Positions 47,205 to 57,789 of a stretch of 64,000 bases of DNA are shown here, piece after piece (within the stretch, counting starts at the first letter, position 1; every line of letters begins with the position of its first letter). The stretch is from NCBI RefSeq assembly GCF_016629525.1, contig NZ_AP024269.1, positions 3,410,001-3,474,000 on the forward strand, read 5' to 3'. The DNA is from Kaistia sp. 32K (GTDB taxonomy: Bacteria > Pseudomonadota > Alphaproteobacteria > Rhizobiales > Kaistiaceae). Under the pieces are notes generated by a model, which ran no database searches, was not told the origin of the DNA, and worked only from the letters and a program-made list of their open reading frames with translations. The position numbers and the translations under genes were made by a program.

Positions 47205-48491
47205 TCAGCTCTTGTTCTTGTTGTAGACGTCGAAGACCACGGCGCCGAGCAGGACGAGACCCTTCACGACCTGCTGCCAGTCGACGTTGACGCCCATGAT
47301 CGACATGCCGTTGTTCATCACGCCCATGATGAAGCCGCCGACGACGGTGCTGATCACCTGGCCGACGCCGCCCATGGCCGACGCGCCACCGATGAACACC
47401 GCCGCGATGACGTCGAGCTCGCTGCCGAGACCGGCGGCCGGCACGGCCTGGCCGAGGCGGGCCGCGATGATCAGGCCGCCGAGCGCCGACAGCACGCCCA
47501 TGTTGATGAAGACGAGGAGCGTCAGCCGCTCGGTCTTGATGCCGGAGAGCTGCGCCGCCTTGATGTTGCCGCCCATCGCATAGACGCGACGGCCGATGGT
47601 CGTGTGCCGCGTGATGAAGAAGAAGATGGCGACGAGGATGCCCATCACGACGAGCACGATCGGGAAGCCGCGATAGACCGCGAACTGGTAGACGAAGAAC
47701 AGGGCGAGCGCCGAGATGACGACCGTCTTGACGACGAAGAGCACGAAGGGCTCGGCCTCGTAGCCATGCTTCTCGCGCGTCCGGCGGGAGCGGAGACCCG
47801 AGATCGCATAAGCCAGGACCGCGATGATGCCGAGCACGACCGTGGTCATGTTGAGCGTGATGCCGCTGCCGAAAACCGTCTTGCCGGCCGCGTTGACCGT
47901 CGGCGGGACGAGTACCCAGGTGCCGAGCACTTCCGGAATGAAGCCCGAGCTCAGCGCCTTGAAGGAATCGGGAAGCGGACCGACCGAGGAGCCGCCGCCG
48001 AGCAGGCCCTGGCAGAGGCCGCGGAACACCAGCATGCCGCCGAGCGTGACGATGAAGCTCGGGATCCGGTGATAGGCGATCCAGTAGCCCTGCGCCGCGC
48101 CGATGGCGCCGCCGACGATCAGGCAGACGATCGCGACGACCAGCGGATTGCCGAGGAACCCGCCGAGCGGCCAGATCACCATCATCATCGCCGCGAGCGC
48201 GCCGACGAAGCCCGCGACCGAGCCGACGGAAAGGTCGATATGGCCGGAGACGATGACCAGCAGCATGCCGAGCGCCATCACGATGATGAAGCTGTTCTGC
48301 TGCACGAGATTGCTGAGGTTGACCGGCTTGAACAGGGTGCCCGTCGTCAGCTGGAAGAACACCATGATGGCGATCAGCGCCAGGAGGAGTCCGTATTCCC
48401 GGAGATTGGACGTGAACGACGAGACGGGAACGCGTGGCGCGCTCGGCACGTCCTGGGCAACGCCCGACTGTGTGGGAACGGTGTCAGTCAT
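47205..48491 (-). CDS. gguB: Multiple-monosaccharide ABC transporter permease
   Basis: 428 residues, 10 to 12 membrane helices. [40 protein letters not shown], the coupling region [16 protein letters not shown] and [19 protein letters not shown]. The length and the long central insertion match XylH/GguB (MmsB) rather than RbsC. It imports glucose, galactose, xylose or arabinose with GguA and ChvE. The start overlaps the gguA stop by 4 bases. Confidence 0.94.
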   Translation of the reverse strand: MTDTVPTQSGVAQDVPSAPRVPVSSFTSNLREYGLLLALIAIMVFFQLTTGTLFKPVNLSNLVQQNSFIIVMALGMLLVIVSGHIDLSVGSVAGFVGALAAMMMVIWPLGGFLGNPLVVAIVCLIVGGAIGAAQGYWIAYHRIPSFIVTLGGMLVFRGLCQGLLGGGSSVGPLPDSFKALSSGFIPEVLGTWVLVPPTVNAAGKTVFGSGITLNMTTVVLGIIAVLAYAISGLRSRRTREKHGYEAEPFVLFVVKTVVISALALFFVYQFAVYRGFPIVLVVMGILVAIFFFITRHTTIGRRVYAMGGNIKAAQLSGIKTERLTLLVFINMGVLSALGGLIIAARLGQAVPAAGLGSELDVIAAVFIGGASAMGGVGQVISTVVGGFIMGVMNNGMSIMGVNVDWQQVVKGLVLLGAVVFDVYNKNKS

Positions 48492-50023
48492 GATGCAATT
48501 CTTCCTTCTCCGCGCACGATGGCGCGCATGATCTTCTCCTGGCTGGCCTCGCTTGCCGCCATCTCGCCGACGATTGCGCCTTCGTTCATGACGTAGATGC
48601 GGTCGGTGATGCCGAGGAGCTCAGGCATTTCGGAAGAGATCACGATGATCGCCTTGCCCTCGGCCGCCAGCCGGGCAATGATCGTGTAGATCTCGTATTT
48701 GGCGCCGACGTCGATGCCGCGCGTCGGCTCGTCGAGGATCAGCACTTCCGGGTTGGCGAAGAGCCATTTGCTCAGCACCACCTTCTGCTGGTTGCCGCCC
48801 GAGAGATTTCCGGTCTTCTGATAGACGCTGGGCGAGCGGATATTCGTCTTGCTGCGATACTCGTTGGCGACATCAAGTTCCTTCAGGTCGTTGATGACGC
48901 CATAGCCCGACACGCCCTTCAGATTGGCGATCGTGATGTTGTTCTTGATGTCCTCGATCAGGTTGAGGCCGTAGACCTTGCGGTCTTCCGTGACATAGGC
49001 CAGGCCGCGCTTGACCGCCTTGTCGACCGTCGAGAGATCGATCGGCTTGCCGTGCAGCTCGACCTCGCCGGTGATCTTGCGGCCGTAGCTGCGCCCGAAC
49101 AGGCTCATGGCGAATTCGGTGCGCCCGGCGCCCATCAGGCCGGCAATGCCGACGACCTCGCCCTTGCGGACATTCAGGTCGATGTTCTTGATGACCTGAC
49201 GTTCCGCATGCAGCGGATGATAGACCGACCAGTTCTTCACCTCGAACAGGACCTCGCCGATCTTCGGGTCGCGCGGCGGATAGCGGTCCTCGAGCGAGCG
49301 ACCCACCATCGAGGTGATGATCCGGTCCTCGCTGATCTGGCTGCGATCGAGCGTCTCGATCGTGCGCCCGTCGCGAATGACCGTGACGTGGTCGGCGACG
49401 CGGTTGATCTCGTTCAGCTTGTGCGAAATGATGATCGAGGTGATGCCCTCACGCTTGAACTCGAGCAGCAGATCGAGGAGCGCCTGGCTGTCCTTCTCCG
49501 AAAGAGAAGCCGTCGGCTCGTCGAGGATCAGCAGCTCGACTTCCTTGCTCAGCGCCTTGGCGATCTCCACCAATTGCTGCTTACCGGTGCCGATATTGGT
49601 GATCAGCGTATTCGGATCTTCGCTGAGACCCACCTTCTTCAGCAGGGCGCGGGTCCGCTCTTCATTCGCGGTCCAGTCGATCACGCCGAACTTCGCGTTT
49701 TCGTTGCCGAGAAAGATGTTTTCGGTGATCGACAGCATCGGGACCAGGGCCAGTTCCTGGTGGATGATGACGATGCCCTTCTCCTCGCTGTCATGAATGC
49801 CGCGGAAGTGGCATTCGTTACCGCGATAGATGATCTGGCCTTCGTAATCGCCGTTCGGATAAACGCCAGAAAGGACTTTCATCAGAGTCGACTTGCCGGC
49901 GCCATTCTCGCCGCAGATGGCGTGAATTTCGCCTTCCTCGACTTTGAGATTGACGTTCGACAGCGCCTTGACCCCAGGAAAGGTCTTGGTGATGTCGCGC
50001 ATCTCGAGAATATAGGAAGTCAT
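48488..50023 (-). CDS. gguA: Multiple-monosaccharide ABC transporter ATP-binding protein
   Basis: 511 residues with two fused nucleotide-binding domains. First: Walker [11 protein letters not shown]-loop IIHQELALV, signature-region [16 protein letters not shown], Walker [12 protein letters not shown]. Second: degenerate Walker [25 protein letters not shown] and [12 protein letters not shown]. This is the usual CUT2 ATPase with one fully active and one degenerate site. ATG 50023 has GGAG nine bases upstream. Between chvE and gguB. Confidence 0.95.
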   Translation of the reverse strand: MTSYILEMRDITKTFPGVKALSNVNLKVEEGEIHAICGENGAGKSTLMKVLSGVYPNGDYEGQIIYRGNECHFRGIHDSEEKGIVIIHQELALVPMLSITENIFLGNENAKFGVIDWTANEERTRALLKKVGLSEDPNTLITNIGTGKQQLVEIAKALSKEVELLILDEPTASLSEKDSQALLDLLLEFKREGITSIIISHKLNEINRVADHVTVIRDGRTIETLDRSQISEDRIITSMVGRSLEDRYPPRDPKIGEVLFEVKNWSVYHPLHAERQVIKNIDLNVRKGEVVGIAGLMGAGRTEFAMSLFGRSYGRKITGEVELHGKPIDLSTVDKAVKRGLAYVTEDRKVYGLNLIEDIKNNITIANLKGVSGYGVINDLKELDVANEYRSKTNIRSPSVYQKTGNLSGGNQQKVVLSKWLFANPEVLILDEPTRGIDVGAKYEIYTIIARLAAEGKAIIVISSEMPELLGITDRIYVMNEGAIVGEMAASEASQEKIMRAIVRGEGRIAS

Positions 50024-50081
50024 GCAGAGCCGCTCCGGAAAGGGCATATGGGCCGGGAGACACTAGCCCCAGGCCGGCCTT

Positions 50082-50111
50082 ACAAGAAAGGGCCCCGCCG
50101 AAGCGAGGCCC
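50082..50111 (-). terminator. Internal terminator between chvE and gguA
   Basis: On the minus strand GGGCCTCGC pairs with GCGGGGCCC (one G-U) around a TTCG tetraloop, then TTTCTTGT. It begins about 18 bases after the chvE stop and would reduce read-through so that binding protein exceeds transporter. Confidence 0.82.
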
Positions 50112-50128
50112 TCTCCTCTATGTCGTGA

Positions 50129-51199
50129 TTACTTGAGTTCGTCGGCCTTGATGTAGCCGGACTCGACGACGAGCGCCTCGTAGTTCCCCTTGTCCACCGC
50201 GTGCGGCTTCAGCAGGATCGACGGGACGACCTTGACGTCGTTGTTGTAGGTCTTGGTGTCGAGGTTCTCCGGCTTGCCGCCCGAGAGGACCGTGTCGAGC
50301 AGGTCGACGGTCGTCTTGGCGAGCTCGCGGGTGTCCTTGAACACCGTCGAGTACTGCTCGCCGCCGATGATCGCCTTGACCGAAGCGGTCTCGGCGTCCT
50401 GGCCGGTCACGATCGGCCAGGGCTGATCGCCGGTGCCGTAGCCGACGCCGCGCAGCGACGCGATGATGCCGCGGGCCAGGCCGTCATTCGGGGCGAGAAC
50501 GCCGTCGACGCGCGAGCCGTCCGCGTAGTTGGCCGACAGGAGGTTGTCCATGCGGGCCTGGGCGGTAGCGGCGAGCCAGGTCATCGTGCCGACCTTGTCC
50601 ATGCCGGTCTGGCCCGACTTGATCTTGATCGTGCCGTCATCGATCAGCGGCTGCAGGACCGACAGGGCGCCGTCATAGAAGAAGTAGGCGTTGTTGTCGT
50701 CCGGCGAACCGCCGAACAGCTCGACGTTCCACGGCTTGGTGTCCGGGAAGCGCGCCTTCAGGCCCTCGATCAGCGAATTCGCCTGGATCACGCCGACGCC
50801 GTAATTGTCGAAGGTCGTGTAGTAGTCGACATTCGGGGTCTTCTTGATCAGACGGTCATAGGCGATGACGACGACACCGGCGTCAGCAGCCTTCTGCAGC
50901 GCGTCGGTCAGCGTCGTGCCGTCGATCGAGGCGACGATCAGGGCCTTCGGGCCCTTGGTGATCACGTTCTCGAGCTGGCTGAGCTGGTTCGGGATGTTGT
51001 CCTGCGCATACTGCAGGTCGACCGTGTAGCCCTTGGCCTCGAGCTGCGACTTGACGTCGGCGCCGTCATTGATCCAGCGCTGGATCGTCTTCGTCGGCAT
51101 CAGGACGCCGACAAGGCCCTTGTCTTCCGCGTGCGCTGCCGGCGCGAGGGCCAGCATGCTGACGGTAACCGCCGCAAGCGCGGACTTGAACAACTTCAT
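50129..51199 (-). CDS. chvE: Periplasmic multiple-sugar-binding protein ChvE
   Basis: 356 residues with signal peptide [25 protein letters not shown] ([10 protein letters not shown] onward). Type I binding fold: [59 protein letters not shown], then the [14 protein letters not shown] and [14 protein letters not shown] segments. The pattern and the gguAB context match ChvE, which in Agrobacterium also feeds the VirA sensor. The virulence link is not expected here. First gene of the operon. Confidence 0.94.
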   Translation of the reverse strand: MKLFKSALAAVTVSMLALAPAAHAEDKGLVGVLMPTKTIQRWINDGADVKSQLEAKGYTVDLQYAQDNIPNQLSQLENVITKGPKALIVASIDGTTLTDALQKAADAGVVVIAYDRLIKKTPNVDYYTTFDNYGVGVIQANSLIEGLKARFPDTKPWNVELFGGSPDDNNAYFFYDGALSVLQPLIDDGTIKIKSGQTGMDKVGTMTWLAATAQARMDNLLSANYADGSRVDGVLAPNDGLARGIIASLRGVGYGTGDQPWPIVTGQDAETASVKAIIGGEQYSTVFKDTRELAKTTVDLLDTVLSGGKPENLDTKTYNNDVKVVPSILLKPHAVDKGNYEALVVESGYIKADELK

Positions 51200-51411
51200 T
51201 CGTCTTCTCCCAATTAGTACGACGTCTGTTCACGCGTGTCGCCCAAGCCGCCGATCCAGGCGGCTTCGCCTCCACGAGCCTACGATCACAATGCCATGCA
51301 ACCCTGCGGTTGCCATCGTCCACCAATCCCGCCCTACCGAGCCGAACGACACTCAGCACCACTTCGTATGATTTAATTCGGGCCTCAGTCAAATACGATT
51401 TTGCATTGCGC
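51200..51411 (-). promoter_or_regulatory. Upstream region of chvE
   Basis: On the minus strand TTGACT (51390–51395) is followed 17 bases on by ATACGA, a weak promoter candidate for chvE with a long leader of about 170 bases. No convincing operator was found. The region between it and 51200 carries no gene. Confidence 0.4.
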
Positions 51412-51555
51412 TCATCCTCTTGAGATCAGCGACGAAATTAGCGGCAATTTCGAAGCATCTCCGGTGGGCTGATGAATTTGTAGGCAGCGCATGGCCGTTT
51501 CAGCGGCGCGCGCACCAACAATCCGCGACGGCACCCGAAGCGACACGCCGCCTTC
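51412..51555 (-). pseudogene. Possible C-terminal remnant of a LacI-type regulator
   Basis: The minus-strand frame ending at 51412 codes SLRVPSRIVGARAAETAMRC and then LPLISSLISRG. This resembles the last 45 residues of LacI-family repressors (VRVP–IG–AA–L and LP–L–RG). The codons upstream do not continue the family: the frame opens only at 51642 and is unlike LacI. A regulator gene beside chvE may thus have been lost. Weak evidence, based on residue pattern only. Confidence 0.3.
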
Positions 51556-51739
51556 ACCGAGCCGGCCTCGAAAGGCCCTAGGCGGGGCGCCCGCCCCGCT
51601 TGAGTCACCCCTGAAATCACAATCCGATGCCGAGCATGACACGGCGAAGTGATACTCAGTTTATGCTTGCACACAGCATGTGGTTCTACACTGACGCGCC
51701 GCCGAAGAATGGCGGCTATCGCCGATGTGGGAGGAAAAG

Positions 51740-52048
51740 ATGCGCGCATGGTCCATGGTCATGGCGGTTGCCGGCTTGGCAACGGTCGCCGCCAGCCCCG
51801 CTTTCGCCGCCGACGCCATGATGATGAAAAAGGGCGAGACCGTCATGATGATGCCGGACGGCCACATGGGCCGGATGGCGCACACCGACAAGATGATGAC
51901 GGACGCCATGATGAAGGATGCCAAGCCGATGGACAGCTGCGTCATGATGATGATGGGCTCCGACGGCAAGATGTACATGGCGAACGACATGAAGATGACG
52001 GACGGCAAGATGGCGTGCGAGACCGCCATGAAGATGAAGAAGAAATAG
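51740..52048 (+). CDS. Methionine-rich periplasmic protein, putative metal binder
   Basis: 102 residues from ATG 51740 (GGGAGGA six bases upstream; ATG 51725 would add five). Signal peptide MVMAVAGLATVAASPAFAA. In the mature part about 24 of 79 residues are Met, in clusters such as AMMMKKGETVMMMPDGHMG, CVMMMMGSDGKMYM and KMACETAMKMKKK. Two Cys, two His and many Lys/Asp complete it. Met-rich clusters bind Cu(I) or Ag(I) in proteins such as CopA/PcoE types; the role here is inference. It precedes a phytochelatin-synthase-like gene by 129 bases. Confidence 0.75.
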   Translation: MRAWSMVMAVAGLATVAASPAFAADAMMMKKGETVMMMPDGHMGRMAHTDKMMTDAMMKDAKPMDSCVMMMMGSDGKMYMANDMKMTDGKMACETAMKMKKK

Positions 52049-52177
52049 CCGCCGGGAAGGGCCATCCATGGATCGACGCCGCTCGGCGCCGCCTTTCCAG
52101 TCTCATAGCCGGGAGCGATGCCGGGCCACGGCCGCCTCGGCGTTTCTGCCGGCCAACGTCCCGCCAGGAGCGCCGCG

Positions 52178-52900
52178 ATGATCGTCTCCCCCTTCCGGAT
52201 CGTGTTTTTCGTGCTGGTCGCAATCTCGGGCGCTAGCGCCGAGACGCTGCCGCTGCCCAGCAATTTGATCGGCGCCGCGACGGAGGAAGGCGAGGCGCTG
52301 CTGGTCGGCGCCGAGGCGCGCGAGGCCTATTTCTCGCTCGCCGACCAGTTCGTCACCCAGAAGAACCAGGCCTATTGCGGCGTCGCCTCGATGGTCATGG
52401 TGCTGAACGCTGCCGGCGTCCCCGCCCCGGCCGCCCCGGGATACGAGCCCTACCACGTCTTCACGCAGGACAATCTGCTCGACGAGCGCACGGACGCGAT
52501 CGTGGCGCGCGAGACGATCCTCAAGCAGGGCATGACGCTCGACGAACTCGGCGGCGTTCTGACGACGCAGCCGGTCGACGTGACGGTCCAGCATGCCGGC
52601 GATACCAGCCTCGACGCCTTCCGCGAGACGGCGCGCGACTATCTCGCGAAATCAGGCCATTTCGTCGTCGTCAATTATCTGCGCAAGTCGATCCGGCAGG
52701 AGGTCGGCGGCCACATCTCGCCGCTCGCGGCCTATGACGCCGACACGGACCGCTTCCTGATTCTCGACGTCGCCCGCTACAAATATCCGCCCGTCTGGGT
52801 CACTAGCGCCGATCTCTTCGCCGCGATGAACACGCCCGACGACGCCAATGGCGGCCGCACGCGCGGCTTCGTGCTCGTCGCACCCAAAGACAAGGACTAG
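52178..52900 (+). CDS. Phytochelatin-synthase-family protein, secreted
   Basis: 240 residues from ATG 52178 (AGGAG eight bases upstream). Signal peptide IVFFVLVAISGASA. Papain-like triad: Cys67 in NQAYCGVASMVMVLNA, His179 in GGHISPLAAYD and Asp197 in FLILDVARYKYPPVWV. Bacterial members lack the plant C-terminal half and mostly cleave glutathione to gamma-Glu-Cys rather than polymerise it. A signal peptide places it in the periplasm. With the Met-rich gene upstream it may form a metal-stress unit. Confidence 0.87.
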   Translation: MIVSPFRIVFFVLVAISGASAETLPLPSNLIGAATEEGEALLVGAEAREAYFSLADQFVTQKNQAYCGVASMVMVLNAAGVPAPAAPGYEPYHVFTQDNLLDERTDAIVARETILKQGMTLDELGGVLTTQPVDVTVQHAGDTSLDAFRETARDYLAKSGHFVVVNYLRKSIRQEVGGHISPLAAYDADTDRFLILDVARYKYPPVWVTSADLFAAMNTPDDANGGRTRGFVLVAPKDKD

Positions 52901-52907
52901 ACGCGGG

Positions 52908-53474
52908 TCAGTCCTGCCCCGGATCGGGCCGCTCGCAGGCGCGCTGGACCGCGGCGAGCATCCGCTGCCGGATCAGGCCGCTGACCGGGCGGATCAGATA
53001 CCAGTAGGGCGCGAAGCGGCGCAGCGCCGCGCGATCGGGGCAATGGACCCGCGTCTCGGTGGCGAGAAGCGTGCCGGCCTCGGTCCTTTTGGCGGCGAAG
53101 CCCACGACCAACTTGGCCACGCCGGGCTCGTTGAAGGCGCGAAACGCCGCGCCGTCGGGGATCGCCACCAGCCCGAAATCCCGCCGCCAGAACCGGCCAA
53201 CCAGGCCATACACCATCTCGCTCGCGCGACGCTCGTCGAGCCGGGTGAAGTTTGCCAATCCGAACGGCGCGGCGAGCGTAGCCGGACGACCCGAAAGCCG
53301 GGCCGACAGCCGCATCGGCAATTCGCGCAGGCCGATCATCGCGGCGAAGAAGCGGTCATTGTCCGGTCGATAGGCCGCGACGGCCGCCATGACGCGCTCC
53401 GGCGCGGCCGCGATCGGGCGAGAATGGCGTTCGCTGAATTGATAGGCGGGAAGATAGTCGTCGATGAGCGCCAT
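52908..53474 (-). CDS. SRPBCC/DUF2867-like protein
   Basis: 188 residues from ATG 53474 (AGGA seven bases upstream). YQFSERHSRPIAAAPERVMA at the start is a typical SRPBCC-like opening; a Trp/Arg-rich middle (VGRFWRRDFGLVAIPDG) and ATETRVHCPDRAALRRFAPYW near the end agree with DUF2867. Ligand unknown. It converges on the phytochelatin-synthase-like gene with only 7 bases between stops. Confidence 0.72.
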   Translation of the reverse strand: MALIDDYLPAYQFSERHSRPIAAAPERVMAAVAAYRPDNDRFFAAMIGLRELPMRLSARLSGRPATLAAPFGLANFTRLDERRASEMVYGLVGRFWRRDFGLVAIPDGAAFRAFNEPGVAKLVVGFAAKRTEAGTLLATETRVHCPDRAALRRFAPYWYLIRPVSGLIRQRMLAAVQRACERPDPGQD

Positions 53475-53636
53475 GCCGGCTTCCTGATTCACCGGCATTG
53501 TCACGCTCGGGGCGAAACAGGCCAGCCAGCCTATTGTCGCGGCCGGGACCGGGACGGAATGCGTCGTCATGCGCCGTGCATACGCGCCGGCTAAGATGAT
53601 TCGTCTGATTCTCAACCTCTCCAATCAGGGCCGAAA

Positions 53637-54353
53637 TTGCGTTTCATCGAGACTTTCCAGTTCTGGCCCTTCCTCGACACCGTCGTCAGCCTGACCGCCG
53701 CCTTCATCTTCGGAACGCTGGTCGGCGCCGAGCGCCAGTATCGCCAGCGCACGGCGGGCCTTCGGACCAACGTACTGGTCGCCGTCGGCGCCGCCGCCTT
53801 CGTCGACCTCGCCATGGCGATCACCGGCCCTGTCGAGGCGACGCGCGTCATCTCCTATGTCGTGTCGGGCGTCGGCTTCCTCGGCGCCGGCGCGATCATG
53901 CGCGAGGGCATGAACGTCCGTGGCCTCAACACGGCGGCGACGCTCTGGTGCGCGGCGGCGATCGGCGCCTGCGCGGGCGCCGACATGATCGCGCATGCGG
54001 CGCTGGTGACCGTGTTCGTCATCGCCGGCAACACGCTGCTCAGGCCGCTCGTCAACGCCATCAACCGCATCCCGCTCGACGAAGAAGCGTCCGAGGCGAC
54101 CTATGAGGTGACGGTGACGGTGCGCGACACCGATCTGCCGCGACTGCGAACCGTCGTGGCCGACATGCTGGAAAAGGCGCACTACCCGGCCGGCGACATC
54201 GAGGTAGTCGAGCGCGGCGAGAACCTCGCCGAGATCGTCGTGACGCTGGTCAGCACATCGGTGAAGGCAAGCGAAATGGACGCCGTCGCCCGCCGCATCG
54301 AACGCCTCGCCGGCGTCACCCACGCCTCCTGGGCGCTGAGCACCAAGGATTGA
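53637..54353 (+). CDS. MgtC/SapB-family membrane protein
   Basis: 238 residues from TTG 53637 (AGGG upstream; no in-frame ATG nearby). Four to five helices: FGTLVGAERQYRQRTAGLRTN, VGVGFLGAGAIMREG-type SGVGFLGAGAIMREGMNVRG, LNTAATLWCAAAIGACAGAD. A soluble C-terminal domain with an ACT-like pattern follows (ATYEVTVTVRDTDLPRLRTV). MgtC modulates ATP synthase in pathogens; a role in Mg2+ homeostasis is inference. Confidence 0.92.
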   Translation: MRFIETFQFWPFLDTVVSLTAAFIFGTLVGAERQYRQRTAGLRTNVLVAVGAAAFVDLAMAITGPVEATRVISYVVSGVGFLGAGAIMREGMNVRGLNTAATLWCAAAIGACAGADMIAHAALVTVFVIAGNTLLRPLVNAINRIPLDEEASEATYEVTVTVRDTDLPRLRTVVADMLEKAHYPAGDIEVVERGENLAEIVVTLVSTSVKASEMDAVARRIERLAGVTHASWALSTKD

Positions 54354-54410
54354 GGCTGACGGACCGTCGAAGAGCGTAGCCCGCGCCCACTTTCGGACTG
54401 GCCTCCGTCT

Positions 54411-54594
54411 GAACCCTCCCCTCGAGGGAGGGTGAAAACCGCGAAGCGGTTTTGGGGAGGGGCCTCTTTGCGCAGCCGCGAGGCATGGGCGTCTGAGAGA
54501 AGACATGGCCATCCGAGAGATCGGAGCAGTCTCTCCAAAGCGCCCCGCCCCGAAAACACGAAGGCGTTTTCGACCCTCCCTCAAGGGGAGGGTT
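54411..54594. repeat. Intergenic inverted repeat, CCCTCCCCTC type
   Basis: AACCCTCCCCTCGAGGGAGG (54412–54431) is inverted at about 54573–54594 (ACCCTCCCTCAAGGGGAGGG). Between them lies a perfect hairpin AAAACCGC-GAA-GCGGTTTT (54435–54453). It sits in the 490-bp gap between the MgtC and uvrB genes and is related in layout to the element at 5064–5223. Confidence 0.72.
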
Positions 54595-54661
54595 CAAGAA
54601 AAGGGAAGCCTGTCCTGCCTCCGCCTCTCCAGTGGAGACCTCTGCAAAACACCACACTCAT

Positions 54662-54783
54662 CATGCTGAGGAGGCCCGCAGGGCCGTCTCGAAGCACGCA
54701 GAGCGGCCGCGCAATCGACAAGCTGCGCCGCGACCGTGCGTCCTTCGAGGCCCGAGCTATGCTCGGGCACCTCAGGATGATGG
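54662..54783. repeat. Intergenic inverted repeat, CATCCTGAGGAG family, copy 2
   Basis: CATGCTGAGGAGGCCCGCAG with CCGTCTCGAAGCACGCA on the left, inverted on the right as GCGTCCTTCGAGGCCCGAG then CACCTCAGGATGATGG. It matches copy 1 at 46967–47090 in order and spacing. No gene is seen in the remainder of 54354–54844. Confidence 0.8.
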
Positions 54784-54844
54784 ATATCGGGCGCGGCATG
54801 ACGGCCGGATAGGGGTTCCTCTGAGGGCGAGGAAGCCGACGGCT

Positions 54845-57682
54845 CTACCGCCGCTTCGGACCCTTGCGGCCGGCTGTGCTGCCGGCGCGGCCGCCGACCG
54901 AGCGGCCGCCGGGGCGATGGTTTGTCGTCATCGGATCGGGCCGACGCGGCCGCTCGTGTTCGTCGGTCGCAACCGAGGTCAGGTTGGAGCTGACCCCCAT
55001 CTCGTCCAGATCGGGCTTTCGCGCCCGCGTCGCGGGAACCTCGGTGCGCTTCACCGTCATCTCGTCGAGATCGTTCTTGCGCGCCCGGGTTGCCGGCTCC
55101 GGCGGCAGGTTGGCGGCGTTGCCGTATTTGCGCTCGCCGCGATAGCCGCCGGTGCGGTCGTCGATCGCCGACTGGCGCGCCAGCGGATCGTCGGCGATGG
55201 CGAGCTCGGTCTCCTTGAGCCGCTTGATCTCGTCGCGCAGCCGCGCCGCCGTCTCGAATTCGAGGTTCATGGCGGCGTCGCGCATCTTCTTCTCGAGCGC
55301 GTCGAGATGCGCCTTCAGATTGTTGCCGACGAGCGCCGTATCGGCGAGGCCGGCATCGACCGTGACGTGGTCCTGCTCGTAGACGGACGACAGGATGTCG
55401 CCGATCTGCTTCTTGACCGATTCCGGCGTGATGCCGTGCTCGGCATTGTAGGCCATCTGCTTCTCGCGACGGCGGTTGGTCTCCGCCATCGCCCGCTCCA
55501 TCGAGCCGGTAATGCGGTCAGCATAGAGCACGACCTTGCCGTCGACGTTACGCGCCGCGCGGCCGATGGTCTGGATCAGCGACGTCTCGGAGCGCAGGAA
55601 GCCTTCCTTGTCGGCGTCGAGGATGGCGACCAGCCCGCATTCCGGGATGTCGAGGCCCTCGCGCAGCAGGTTGATGCCGATCAGCACGTCGAAGGCGCCG
55701 AGGCGGAGGTCGCGGATGATCTCGATGCGCTCCAGCGTCTCGACGTCGGAATGCATGTAGCGGACGCGGACGCCGTTCTCGTGCAGATATTCGGTCAGGT
55801 CCTCGGCCATGCGCTTGGTCAGCGTCGTGACCAGCGTGCGATAGCCCTTCGCCGCCGTCTCGCGCACTTCGCCGAGCAGGTCGTCGACCTGGCTGGTCGC
55901 CGAGCGGATCTCGACGGGCGGATCGATCAGGCCGGTCGGCCGGATGACCTGCTCGGTGAAGACGCCGCCGGTCGCTTCCATCTCCCAGGTACCTGGAGTC
56001 GCCGAGACGTGCACCGTCTGCGGCCGCATGGCGTCCCATTCCTCGAAGCGGAGCGGCCGGTTGTCCATGCAGGACGGCAGGCGGAAGCCGTATTCGGCCA
56101 GCGTCGCCTTGCGCCGGAAGTCGCCGCGATACATGCCGCCGATCTGCGGGATGGTGACGTGGCTCTCGTCGGTGAAAACCAGCGCATTGTCCGGAAGATA
56201 TTCGAACAGGGTCGGCGGCGGCTCGCCCGGCAGGCGGCCGGTCAGGTAGCGCGAATAGTTCTCGATGCCGGCGCAGGAGCCGGTCGCCTCCATCATCTCG
56301 ATGTCGAAGCGGCAGCGCTGCTCCAGCCTTTGCGCCTCGAGCAGGCGGCCGGAGGCCTCCAGCTCGGCCAGACGCAGCCGGAGCTCATGCTTGATCGAGG
56401 CAATCGCCTGGTTCAGCGTCGGCTTCGGCGTCACATAGTGCGAATTGGCGTAGACCTTGACGAATTTGAGCTCGGCCGTCTTCTGGCCGGTCAAGGGATC
56501 GAACTCGGTGATGCTCTCGACCTCGTCGCCGAACAGCGACAGGCGCCAGGCGCGATCTTCCAGGTGGGCCGGAAAGATCTCGACGGTGTCGCCGCGCACC
56601 CGGAAGGTGCCGCGCACGAAATTCAGGTCCTGGCGCTTGTATTGAAGCGCCACCAGATCGGCGAGCAGCTGCCGCTGGTCGAGCTTCTCGCCGAGCTCGA
56701 TGCCGAAGGTCATCGCCGTATAGGTCTCGACCGAGCCGATACCGTAAATGCAGGAGACCGAGGCGACGATGATGACGTCGTCGCGTTCCAGGAGCGAGCG
56801 CGTCGCCGAATGGCGCATGCGGTCGATCTGCTCGTTCACCGAGGATTCCTTCTCGATGAAGGTATCGGTGCGCGGCACATAGGCCTCAGGCTGGTAGTAA
56901 TCGTAGTAGGAGACGAAATACTCGACGGCGTTGTCCGGGAAGAACGCCTTGAACTCGCCGTAGAGCTGGGCGGCGAGCGTCTTGTTCGGCGCCAGGATCA
57001 GCGCCGGCCGCTGCGTGTTCTCGATCACCTTGGCCATGGTGAAGGTCTTGCCGGAGCCGGTGACGCCCAAGAGAACCTGGTCGCGCTCCTGTTCGGCGAC
57101 GCCCTCGACCAGTTCCCGGATGGCGTTCGGCTGGTCGCCGCGCGGCTCGAAGGGCGAGACGATCTGGAACGGCCTGCCGCCTTCCGACTTTTCCGGCCGC
57201 GGCGGCCGGTGCGGCACCCAGGTCTTGTCCTGGATTTCCGGCCGGCCCGTCTCGATCAGCGCCGACAGCGCTGCGACGGTCGCCGTCACCGACGACGCCG
57301 ACATCGATTCCGCCTCTTCGAGGCTGATCTCGAGGCCGGAGACGGGATTGAGACCGCTCGCCGCGCGCTCGCGCGCCGTCGCCGCGATGCCGATCGACGT
57401 GCCGCGCGAGGATTTGTGCGTGTCGCCGGCGCCCTTTTCCGCCTTCTTGTCGGCCTTCTTGGCGCCCTTCGCCTTGCGGCCCTCGTCGACCGGCAGGTCG
57501 ACGAGCTGCATGCGCTCGGGGCGCGCGCGGGGCGCGCGCTTCGGCTTGGGGGCGATCGGCTCGGCGTCCGCCGCGCGCGCGATCTCCTCCATCCAGTCGG
57601 CGATATTGCCCGACAGGGGAGTGCCTTCGAGCGGAGCCTGCGGCGCTTCGCCGAAGCCGGAAGTTTTGGGACGCTTGGCCAT
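54845..57682 (-). CDS. uvrB: Excinuclease ABC subunit B
   Basis: Damage-verifying helicase of nucleotide excision repair. 945 residues from ATG 57682. A Lys/Ala-rich N-terminal extension of about 160 residues precedes the core, as in other Hyphomicrobiales. Core motifs: Walker [14 protein letters not shown], the beta-hairpin [37 protein letters not shown], and [12 protein letters not shown] with [16 protein letters not shown] domain ([20 protein letters not shown]) is followed by a tail with the near-repeat PATRARK-DLDEM twice. It is divergent from the AraC gene. Confidence 0.97.
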   Translation of the reverse strand: MAKRPKTSGFGEAPQAPLEGTPLSGNIADWMEEIARAADAEPIAPKPKRAPRARPERMQLVDLPVDEGRKAKGAKKADKKAEKGAGDTHKSSRGTSIGIAATARERAASGLNPVSGLEISLEEAESMSASSVTATVAALSALIETGRPEIQDKTWVPHRPPRPEKSEGGRPFQIVSPFEPRGDQPNAIRELVEGVAEQERDQVLLGVTGSGKTFTMAKVIENTQRPALILAPNKTLAAQLYGEFKAFFPDNAVEYFVSYYDYYQPEAYVPRTDTFIEKESSVNEQIDRMRHSATRSLLERDDVIIVASVSCIYGIGSVETYTAMTFGIELGEKLDQRQLLADLVALQYKRQDLNFVRGTFRVRGDTVEIFPAHLEDRAWRLSLFGDEVESITEFDPLTGQKTAELKFVKVYANSHYVTPKPTLNQAIASIKHELRLRLAELEASGRLLEAQRLEQRCRFDIEMMEATGSCAGIENYSRYLTGRLPGEPPPTLFEYLPDNALVFTDESHVTIPQIGGMYRGDFRRKATLAEYGFRLPSCMDNRPLRFEEWDAMRPQTVHVSATPGTWEMEATGGVFTEQVIRPTGLIDPPVEIRSATSQVDDLLGEVRETAAKGYRTLVTTLTKRMAEDLTEYLHENGVRVRYMHSDVETLERIEIIRDLRLGAFDVLIGINLLREGLDIPECGLVAILDADKEGFLRSETSLIQTIGRAARNVDGKVVLYADRITGSMERAMAETNRRREKQMAYNAEHGITPESVKKQIGDILSSVYEQDHVTVDAGLADTALVGNNLKAHLDALEKKMRDAAMNLEFETAARLRDEIKRLKETELAIADDPLARQSAIDDRTGGYRGERKYGNAANLPPEPATRARKNDLDEMTVKRTEVPATRARKPDLDEMGVSSNLTSVATDEHERPRRPDPMTTNHRPGGRSVGGRAGSTAGRKGPKRR

Positions 57683-57789
57683 GGGTACGAAAGTAGAACA
57701 GCCGCTGCGGAATTTGAAGAGGTCGGCATGCAAAGTTTGCGGCGAGATCTCCGTTCAAAATGTCCGGCGCGAGCTGATAGGATGGAGCC

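Noticed and set aside
51649..52236. Alternative frame over the Met-rich gene giving a His/Asp-rich product
   Set aside because: It comes from reading ATGATG-type codons in another frame; the chosen frame has a Shine-Dalgarno and a signal peptide.
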